Positions 12,401 through 22,900 of a stretch of DNA of 64,000 bases are shown in pieces. Under the pieces are notes generated by a model. That model did not search any database. It saw nothing but the letters and a program-made list of their open reading frames with translations, and was not told where the DNA came from. The stretch's first letter is position 1. Every line of letters starts with the position of its first letter. The DNA lies in assembly GCF_963678635.1 (NCBI RefSeq), contig NC_087064.1, positions 11,073,671 through 11,137,670 of the forward strand, written 5' to 3'. This stretch comes from Symsagittifera roscoffensis (Eukaryota; Xenacoelomorpha; Acoela; Convolutidae). A program made the translations under genes and the position numbers.

Positions 12401-13440
12401 TTTTTTTGATGAAAAGAAATCTTCGAAGCCGTCAAATAGACGAATTTATTCTTTGCAATTATTTTTGAAAGAATTTTTCTTAAATTAGATTAAAGGTGAA
12501 AGAAAAGTATTCTTCATAGACTTTTTTACGGGTTTGTATAAAAAACCGCTTTTCATTCAAATAAAATAAAATTTTGTTGAACAGAAACCTTTAAAGCAGC
12601 CAAATAGACGAAAGTGTTGTTTTAAAAACCATTAAGAAATTCTGAAAAGTGTATACAAATTGTATGACAACTATTTTTCTGTATGAAATTTGCATGAAAG
12701 GCAGTTTCGGGGTATGCCGGGAAAACATTCAATAACTAAAGTCTAAAAACGAGAAAACCAGCAAAACGTTTTTTTTTGGACAAAGTAAAATGGTTACGCT
12801 TTCAGTGCAGCTCTATTTGCAATTTAAGGTGGTTTCTATATGATAAGCTATGACATGGCTTTTCCAATTAAATTTTTGTTTGCTATGACCTTAGTTATTG
12901 TTTGAGTTATAACTTTTATTGCAAAAGTTATTGGGAAAAAATGCATTATTGAAATGACCAAGCTTGAAAATCACTAACCAAAAAAGTTAGAGCCACAAAA
13001 TAGAGTTAAGCATAAAATCAAACTTCAGGTCAGTTCCTCGCAAATCGGCCTCACCTAGTTTGACATCTGATTTTTTGATTTATTCTGCCCACATTTCTGT
13101 TATAGTTCGTATCTGTTTGAAATCGAAAACAACATAACTAAATCAACATTTAAATTCTTAAGGAACACAGAAAGCTTGCAGGAGTTATAGGTGGGTCCCG
13201 GTGAGAAAAGCAAGTATGAAAAATGGGTCCCACAACTTTTGTGAAAAACTGGAAAAAAGTGTTCAAATGAGAAACAAGTAGATTGCGAATATATTTGAAG
13301 ATCTGTTTAAGTTTTTTAAGGGACTCATTTTTAGGGACCTATTTATCATACTTGCATCAGGAAGAGGATCTCTTTAACTGTCCCCCTTTCCTATGCCCGG
13401 GCTCAGGTGCTCGACTCATGATTCGACCGAAACGTTCGAA
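9484..13440. other. Intergenic stretch with no recognised gene
   Basis: I see no conserved exon between the RhoGAP stop and calcineurin B. Sequence from about 10600 to 12250 is visibly less AT-rich and looks like the untranslated part of an old element, but I could not find terminal repeats. An open frame at 10490-10606 (ending in AGCAA before a GTGAGT donor consensus) is exon-like but matches nothing I recognise. Confidence 0.4.
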
Positions 13441-13541
13441 CCATGTCCGATTTCGACTTTTTGAGTCGAACGATGTCCGTTTTCAACTTTTTTGAGTCGA
13501 ACGATGTCCGTTTTCGACTTTATGAGTCGAACGATGTCTCG
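13441..13541 (+). repeat. About 31-bp tandem repeat (three-plus copies)
   Basis: The unit ACGATGTCCGTTTTCGACTTT followed by ttTGAGTCGA recurs at roughly 13441, 13470, 13501 and 13531 (partial). It lies just upstream of the MITE and calcineurin B exon 1. It extends the open frame upstream of the calcineurin B start but is unlikely to be coding. Confidence 0.85.
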
Positions 13542-13573
13542 AATTTACCGGATACTGTTAGATACCATGGTAC

Positions 13574-13885
13574 CAGTAGCGTGCGAGGGGGGAAGCAGGG
13601 GCGAAAACCCCGACCCCCCAATTATGGTTGCCGAGTTTTTCCAAAGTGTCCCCCCTTTGATATAATTTTACGACAACCATTTTTGGCTGACCAACCTCAA
13701 TATTTTTATAAAGGCGCTTTTGGCGCCAATATAACTAATTTTGAGGGGGGAGCGCACGCCGAAAACCGAAAAAAAAACGTTTTTTGGCCTGTTTTTGAAA
13801 AATTTCGGAAAATCAAATTGGTCGACGTAAAAAAAGTCACCGCAGCATATTTCCTATCCCCGCTTTCCAATAAAGGGGGGGGGGT
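13574..13885 (+). mobile_element. hAT-type MITE copy abutting calcineurin B exon 1
   Basis: The left end CAGTAGCGTGCGAGGGG matches the left end of the element at 16973. Internal blocks also match in order: CCCCCTTTGrTATAA, GGCGCCAATwTnACTA, GAGGGGGGAGCGC and ATTGGTCGAC. The right inverted end is not present; sequence becomes a run of G at about 13876 and calcineurin B coding begins at 13920. It is either 3'-truncated or its end has decayed. Confidence 0.7.
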
Positions 13886-13919
13886 TATTAAAGAGATTCC
13901 CAAGAAGATTAGGAACAAG

Positions 13920-16900
13920 ATGAGTAAACGGCGAACTAGCAATTCTCGGTTTACGATGCCGCGGAATGTGAGTCAGAATTTTAGTCATGAGGAAATGCAG
14001 CGACTGAATCTGAGGTTCCGCAAACTGGACAAAGATCACTCGGGTACTCTTTCAGTGAGTGAGTTGATGGTCCTCCCAGATATCCCCAAAAACAAACTCA
14101 TCTACAGGGACATCATTGCCATAGCCGCTCTTTTGCAAACTTTATCCTTCTTTCCGATAAAATCAAAATTTTGCAAGGTTGTATTGACCACAATATTTAG
14201 TGGCAGCCATATTGAAAAGATACATAAAAATGGAAAACTTTTGGGCGATAAAATTCAACTTAAAGAATTGAGTAATAAGGCCAAAAATTTTGTTAAAACT
14301 ATTTTTAAAAATCAACTTGGTGTCAATCAGACTCAAATACCGGGAACACTGCTGTGAGTTGGTCTGCAAAAAATATAAAAAAGTCAGACTAGTTTTTCTG
14401 TACACTGAAAGCATTCTTGTGGAGTATCTTTTTGGAAATCAAATAACGACTGCAGGGGATTTAATACGATACCACAGTTGAAACGTGCTCTCTTGAAGTA
14501 CTCAAAATAAAACAAAAAAAAATAACTTTACTCCATAATTAATTCTCATTCCTAAAAGATTTTAACAATCATAATATTTCGAAGTTTCGAAGTGCATCTA
14601 AGATATCACAATCAATTTAAAAAATGCTTGTTTTGCAGACCAGATCAATGAATCTTAAACTGCGATTCGTTCAAAATGAAAACTAAGTGGAACCAGTTCT
14701 AAACTACTATTTATAAACCAATTATGTCATTGATAAAACTATCTCTATAAAATGTTACTAGCTAACCAATCATATTCCCTCACTAACATTGACACCTATT
14801 TGTAAGAGCTGAAACTACTTGTAGTTTCAGCATCAGATCATTTTGAATAAATCTTAAACTACAGTTGTTCTCCTTCTGGATAAACTCCAAGAACTAACTC
14901 GCAAAGACCAGTATACACTAGATCTTTTCAGACTAGGAGATTTAGGGGTAAGATTAAGATTGCTATTAGACTAAGAAGTTGCACGAACCTATCCGGCCGA
15001 AAATAAGATAGCGTGACCAACCCGACGGTGTACCTTTTCTGAAATAATTCTATGAGTACAGTACCCTCGTTCATAATTCATCTGGTGCGACCAAAAGTCT
15101 CGAACAAGACCTTAACTAATTTAGAATTAGTTAATCAGAATTAGAATTAAACAATTGCAAAATTGCAAAATGTTAGATGGAATAGATAATTTAATAGAAA
15201 AGTCTCTACGTCTCAATAAATCTACGCAAATATTTCAAACAATACGAGAAATACCAGGTATTGCATGAAGACCGAGATCAAGGCGTGAACAACAAATTGG
15301 AGACGGACCGAGCTACTAACTGGCAGTACAACGAAAACCGGAACAAGTATTTGTATTCCGAATACTTTATGAGTAAGTATGATTTTTCATTTATTACCAT
15401 GAAAATCAACTAATAAGTATTTCTTAAAGAACCTATGGGTGCTGTACCTACTATATAAATACTAACGACTCATAAAAAAATGCTCGAATCGTTTCTTTTC
15501 AAAAGCTGCTGTAAATTGAATTTTTTGATTAAATTTTATTTTGAATAAAAAATACAGAAGTTAGTTAGTATGAAAATTTTTCGTTTGTTTTATTAAAATG
15601 AATTACAAATCACTCCATCTTCATCCCAGCTTTATCACCTAAAACATAAAAACATAAATTCGAGAAACTGAAATCATCCAAACTCTAACTCTCAAAAACC
15701 TTCTTTTATTTAAAATTTTACATAAAAATTATTTATCAAAGCTTATTCTTGCTTTTCAATAATTCACAATTATTTAATTAACAGATCATCAAGGCTTTCC
15801 TTGGATTTTCAGTTTCACTTAAATTAAGTTTTGTTTCACTTAAATTTCTGATCATCAAGGCTTCCCTTGGATCAATCAGATTAACTTCGTTATTCCCACC
15901 CAATAATTTGAAGCAGCTAACGACCTCAAACGTCGATTCACTCTCCTACCCTTATAAAGACCCAGGACTAATAGAAACTTTTGAACAACTAACCATTCCA
16001 ATTGAGATAGGCAGTGAAGAATTTCGGTTACTAACTCTTCACTTGAGCCATTCCTCTTTGATGACCCAGGCTAAAACCCTTAACATTATTAATAAGTTTT
16101 AAAATAGTTTCTAACGTCCTACTTGTGTTCTAACTATACCTGAACCTTGTGGATTGACTTACAATTCTCCAACTTTTGATCACAAATCAAACTCCTAGGT
16201 AAGATTAAGTAAATTCGTCATATATTAGATATAGTCACGAGAAAGTAAAAAATCATTCTCACGAAATGATATACTCTCTCTCCAACCCGTAAACCAAGAC
16301 AATCAATGCCCCAAGTTAAGATAACCACACAAAAACCATAAGAACTAACAGTTTAGGAAAATTAAAACTCTAACCCCCAAATATTGCATCTATCATCCTA
16401 AACCTTATGTCAAGAGATAATCTAGGCAGTAAGCAAAGAATCATACTAACAATTGCTTAATTGCAAACGAAATATATGATCTTGTAATCGCCCCACACAG
16501 ACAAAAAATAAGAAATATCAAATCATAAAGACAAAGACAAAAAAAAGACAATAATGGACAAAAACCAAAAACAAATTATCAAGGAACTATTTTCGAAAAG
16601 ACGAAACGCAGTTTCAGAAACAGATACAAATACAATACAGCAACTTCAAGACCTGAAAGGTTCAACTAATAAAAATAACCCGATAGAAAATCAAAAATAC
16701 TTTTCTGACTCAGAAGCTACATCAATATCATCAATTAACAGAAAACGTAGAATTAAAAAGTCATACATTAGTAAACCAGTACGACTGTACAATTGGAATC
16801 AACCAAAAGGACACATTGAAAGTTACACATTTACAGTTTTAAGATACCAAAGTTGATCGAATACGACAAAATAATGAGACTGCTTAAAGGTTTTTTCAGT

Positions 16901-19900
16901 AGTGCGACCAGGGGCGTAGGACAACTGTTTTAGGACAATCTCACATTTTTCAGAAGGCGCCTCACGCACCAACAGTAGCGTGCCGAGGGGGGGGGGGAGA
17001 CCGCCCTCCCCCTTAACTCTGATTGCCAAATTTTTCCAAAGGTTCCCCCCTTTGGTATAACTTTATGGTATCCACTTTTCGCTTTTTCGCTGAAAAATCT
17101 CAAATGTTTTCTAAAGGCGCCTTTGGCGCCAATTTGACTAGTTTCGAGGGGGGAGCGCGCATCAAAAAACACAATTTTTTGGTCAAAATTTTCTAAACAG
17201 TGCCTAAAAACGCCTTTACAAAAAAGCAGCTAAGACAAAATAGGGTCCTTAGTCTGTTTTAGGAGATCTCGGAAAATGAAATTGGTCGACAGAACTCAAA
17301 ATGCTCAAAATTCGACAGAAAATTTCCTGCGCACGCCACTGCGCACCAATGTGTACTAACTTTGACGTGAGAAATTTCTCCAAAATTTCTCAAAACTGCT
17401 CAAAATTGGCACTGTTTCTAGAAATTATGTTCGTTCTGGGTTTCGACAGAACTCAAAATGCTGACCTAAACAAGACCCCATCAAAAAATTCTTAACTAAA
17501 TAATAGTTTGTGGTTTTTTGTAACGTATTATAATGAAATTGTTAAGTATCGTCTCGTTTTGAAGAGTGTCAAATTTGGATTGATGACGGAAAAGAGCCTT
17601 CTGACTAGAATTCTGAACGTGTTGGACAGAGACGGAGATGGAGAGATTGATTTCCACGAGTTCATTCATGGTCTGTCCCAGTTCAGCGTCAAAGGTCAGT
17701 TACATAATAGTTATCTTTAACAATCATGTAGCAGTCGGGTAAAAGTTACCGTCAGTTGCAAGTAGCCCGATGATGTTGAAGATGTACACAATTAAAAAAC
17801 CTTCTTAAAGAGAATATCGTGAGATTATAATCACCAAACATCCGTTCTTACTAGAAAAAACAAGAACTTCACGTGTCACGTCTATTTTGGAATATTGCTT
17901 AAGGGGAATAGAGGTTGGTCTCATTGGAAAACAAGACCTCGCCATTCCCAAAAACACGCACACAAATACACGCATACATACATCCAGAGGGTCTTACTTT
18001 TGTTACTACTTAATATCCAGTCTTGGTCGCATAACCAGAAACTTCTTTCAAATTGGCGCACCAAATTAAACAGAAGTTATCTTAAAGAATAACAATAAAT
18101 ACTTTATTTGACAAAATATTGAGAACAAAACTTATTGCATTTCATTTTGGTCAAAACTTTTTGCTCTCTATTTTGACTGTTTATCAAACTTTTATGTTAG
18201 GAACTGAATTTTTAGCTGAGCAAAAAATGCAATAACTGCACTGAAGCTTTATTGAATTAATATTTTTACAAACATGATAAAAGCTTAATTTTTTTTTTGG
18301 ATTTTCAAAACACGTTTTTTATGAATCCTCTCTTTTTTTACTAAAATTTAGTTTAGTGAAGCCCAGGGGCGGATCTAGGATTTTCTCGAGGGGGCGGATT
18401 TTCAAAAACATATTTGAAAATTTAGTCGAACTTTTTTTTAGGTCGACCAAATGGGTATTCCGAGCTCTCCCAAAACACTAAAGAGCACTTGGTCAAACTT
18501 TCTGCGTTGCAATTTTGAAAAACAGGCCAAAAAATGCGTTTTTAGGCACTTTTTGAAAAGTTTTGACCAAAAAATCGCGTTTTTTGCGCGCTTACTTCTT
18601 AATACTAGTATATTTTGGCGCCCAAGGCGCCTTTAGAAAGTTTTTATGGTCAATCACCAAATATGGACATCTCAAAATAGTACAAAGAGGGACCCTTTGG
18701 GTCGGCAGTGGGTCGAATCCTTGAGAGGGGGCGTCCGAACCTACGCCCCCACCCCTAAACCCGCCCCTGTTAAAGCCATTTCTCATCGATAATGGCAACT
18801 TAATAACTTAACCAGTGTTTTTTTTGTGCTGAACAAGCTTTTATAGTACTGATTTAGAAAAAAAGCCGGACAAAAAAAAACAAAATTTTCAGACCTGTTT
18901 CTTTCAACTTCGGTAAATTTGAACAAAAAATGATGAAGACAAAATTTGGAATTTTAACTGCTTTTTTATGGCGCAATTTATTGGCAAAAAATTAAACCCA
19001 ACTCCTTTTGACTAGATTTAAAGGTAACATTTTTATTGTACACATTAACTCGCGTTGAAGTATTTCCGCTCATTTTTCAGTTTGAGTGGCATCAGATAGT
19101 TTGTTGCAAACATCGAAGAAAGTAAGAGATTCTTTGCTATCTTTTTTTTGCAATTTTTGGGCGTTAGGAAAGTTGTCAATGCAACAACCAATACAGGCTT
19201 ATTTGCGAGTGCATTTTTTCTTTTGTCAAAAGCGCCTAATGCGTAAATGCAATTGATTAACAGGGATAACTGGTTGCTGTGCAAGTAGCTCAGAAAATTC
19301 CGATCATATTTAAAAAAAAACTGCAGTTTTTTCAAATTAGTAGTTTTATGCGCTTGGCATGATAAGTAAACTGATCCAACGCGTCGAATGTTGGTCGAAT
19401 TAGTTAAAATCGAGAAAGGTTTTATTGGAAAAATCAAAGAAAAAATAACAAAAAACTCTTAAACATGTTTTAGAAAAAAAATTCTACAAAGTTTGCCTAT
19501 TATGTGCAAATTAAACTTTTGATTATTTAAGGACGTTTTATTGCTTCAAACTCCCTATATGAAGCTTTTAAAAAAAGTTGTACATAGTACTTTTAGGTTT
19601 TTTGACATCCCAAACTGAAAAATTTTAGTCAAATTTCCAGCATGCAGAGCGAGCGAGTATGTCTTACTCGCTGAAACTAGACAAAAACTAAAACGTTTTG
19701 ATAACGTTTTCGAAAAAAAAACTGTCAGACATTTAGAAGGAAATTTCAAATCTGTTTGATTAATGACTAAAAAGGTTTTAATACGCTGTATCATTCAAGC
19801 CCTTGCAATGATTTTTTGTAGTACGTGATTTCACACAAAACTAAAACCCGAAAACTTAGTTCCTTCAACTGATTTGGGGCAAGCTAAAAAACCCAATTGG

Positions 19901-22900
19901 ACGATAGGACAAAAAATAATACTTGTCAAGACTTAACTCTAAATTTTGTAGTCTCTAAAGTTAAACATAAAATTACTCTAGTTTTTTTTTTAAATTTATG
20001 GCTTGCTGAAATTTTTGAGACTGAATCCTGCTACGGTAAATGTTTTTTTTTTTGAACTCTATATAGTTTTTGACCACAAAATTGTAAGCAAATTATGCAA
20101 CCAAATCATAAAATTGAAATTGCGTAAAAAATTATATGGTTTTATTTTTTGTGTATACATGTAGATTCAATTTTGTAACTGCCAGTGAAATTTGGAAAAA
20201 ATAACCATCAATCCCGTATTTTTTTAAAAACTTTTGTTTGATTTGATTAAGAAAAAGCAAAGGATAAAAGCCAAATCAAGGTCTTGAAAGCGAAGACTTA
20301 TATCAAAAAACTTAACTTTTTGCCGTTTTTGACGATCCATGAACATCAGTTCTCAAAAAATTTATAGCTTGACAGAGTTTTTTAAAGTGATGCAAAAATA
20401 ACAAGTAAAAGACCCATTTTAAAATATATCATGGTTGCTGAGTAAGCTGGAAGTAGCACAAAATTGCAGACCATTGACATAATTGCAGTTTTAATCGAGA
20501 TAACGGAATAAGCTCTGACTCTAATAGTTCTGGTTTGTTTCAAAAATATGGATTGAACACTGACTTTTCAACACTGACTTATTAAATTTTGACAGTTAAT
20601 TTAAGAAAAAATTCTTAACCAATTTTCAGAAATTGTTTGCGTAGCCCTTTTTTATTCACTGCGCTACGTAATTGAAGCTTTCATTGAAAACAAAGTCTCA
20701 ATTAAATTCGACAAGGTAAGTTTTTGAGAAGAATTCAGCCCATTTTTTAAAATCTCAATTTAATTTTAGCCATACGAAAAACACAAAAACAAAAAGTTTT
20801 AGCTGTTGCGAATAATTGTGATTACAGTGCTGATTTGAATTAACCGGACACTGCGAACAAAACTGGAAAATTCAAACGCGTTTTTCTCGAAACAAGTTAA
20901 GGTTAGAAAAAAATTTAAGAAAACAAAACTTGCTTGGAACTGATCAAAATTAATATGGTGCAATTAATATGGTGCTGTTTTTTTTAAAGTGGATCATTTT
21001 GTTTTTTGCTTAATCAAGAACTTCACTGGAAATTGCGCATTAATTGATAAAAAATATATCAAAAGAAGCTTCTTGCACCGCCCAACAAAGTTCTAGGTGA
21101 TAAATCTCCAAAAATTGCGCAAAAAAAATGAATTGGTTTTTAACAAAAATTTTGGGTTTAAATCCTAAAAATGACCTTTTTTGGCTACCAAGTAAAAATA
21201 TATTCATTTTTACATTTTTTTGACAATTCTACTCTGCTGAGACTTTGTTGGGCGTTGTAAGAGGCTTCTTTTGATTTGAGTTTCTTATCAATCAAGGTGA
21301 TAGTTTCAGCCTAATTCTTGATTAACTAAGAAAAGCCGAAATGATTCAAAAACTTATGGTCGTAAAATTTGAAATAAAAATTGCACCGCAATAATCTTGT
21401 TGAAATTCTAAACAACTTTTGTTCTCTTAGTTTTTTTAAACTCATTTTGAGACATTTCAATTTGATGTTTCAATTTTTGTTTGAATCGGGATCTTTAAAA
21501 TCAGCGCTGTATATTCCGTTTGTTATTTAAAAAAAGGCAGTGACAGTTAACGAGGAGTTGAAAGTTAGCAATCAGAAATCATTACTTACAGCTGATAAAT
21601 CAGACATTTTCTTTAAATGCATAATGCTAAGATTGAGTCAACTTCAATCACTATTTCCTACCATTTTTCTCATTTTAAATTACTTTTGTCTGACTGTGGA
21701 AGTTTTCAGAAACAAATCAGACCGACCATAATTGCACATTATATTTTATGTTGGTCATCCGGTTATTGCAAACGCTTTAGTTGTTAATAAGTTAAGCTGC
21801 GTAAACCAGACGCTCGCAAAACCTTCACTTGTGTCGTGAACTTCATTGACCATTAAGTTCTTTCACTTATAATTTCGCATAACTCTGAAGGTTTTCGTTA
21901 AAAAAACAGTAGAAAAATTATATTCAAAAGTGTAAACATGCACATGAATGAATTGCTAATGGATTGATTTCCCAATGGTTCATAGAAAGCAACTGAAAGA
22001 CTGAAGGTTGCGGAGATATTAAAACATAGTTTTGAAAAACGGTACAACCATAAACCATTATGTCAAAAAGCATGTTTTGTTGTACCATTTTTTCATTATC
22101 ATTTTTATCATATTGGTGACAGGTTGAATTCTTGAGAGCGTGATAACTTTTAAGAATAATGAACGTAGTGAAGGCTCTTATATATAGGTCTTGCTGATTT
22201 TTTTAATGTTTTTTTTTTCAGGAAAAAGTCTTAAAATTTTGATGCACTTAGGAATAATGCACTTTTTGAGTTCAATTGAAATTCATCTGCTGAAAGTGAC
22301 GTAAATAGCACTCTCCAAATACGAACGTGGAAATGGCGCAAAAAAAACGTAAAAAATTTTAATTTCGAAAGTGGAATTTAATTTTTAGATTTTCAGCGGA
22401 ATGAAAACTTTACCTATTCACTCAGTTTTCTCTAGTTGGGTACATGTTATCAAAAAAGCATCTATCATATTCTAGAAATTCAAATATTCTATCACATTCT
22501 AGAAATTCAAAGAGCTTAACGGGCATCTATTTTTTTCTTTGAAATTCGAAATTTGAGATTTTTTTCAAGAAAGTCCGTGATTTTTTATTCTGTTTACTTG
22601 CATTCATTACTCTTTTCCAATAATCGATTGGCTATGTTTTAAGCAAAGTCAATGTTTTTTTTATGTTTACTTGCGTTCATTACTCTTTTACAATCTTTGA
22701 TAGGCTATATTCTGTATTAGATCTGTTTCAGATTGTTTTGTAGTAATATTTCGAACTTGAGAATCATGGGCATCTTGCCAAGATCTTGCAAGACTTCGGC
22801 TAGATATCCACGGTACTTTGATTAGCTATGATTTTGACAAGACTTTCCAAGATCAAAACTCTGGGCTGTTTTTTTTTTGTTGAGGTTATTGTTCCGACTT

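Larger units (their letters stand above)
14108..17608 (+). other. Calcineurin B intron 1 (non-canonical ends)
   Basis: Apart from the separately listed features, this intron is AT-rich sequence without recognised genes. The frame at 15908-16102 and the Lys/Asn-rich frame at 16554-16856 look mildly protein-like but match no family I know. A 24-bp direct repeat (gatcatcaaggcttyccttggat) occurs at 15784 and 15851. The 16554 frame runs close to the MITE at 16973 and could be a relic of a mobile-element protein; this is a guess. Confidence 0.4.

Noticed and set aside
14078-17612. U12-type AT-AC intron starting at ATATCCCC in calcineurin B exon 1
   Set aside because: The start resembles the U12 donor, but no acceptor ending in AC or AG gives the required phase in front of exon 2, and the residues after it (PKNKLIYR) align with the family.
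19045-19437. 130-codon minus-strand frame in calcineurin B intron 2
   Set aside because: No domain, no splice context and AT-driven composition; treated as chance.
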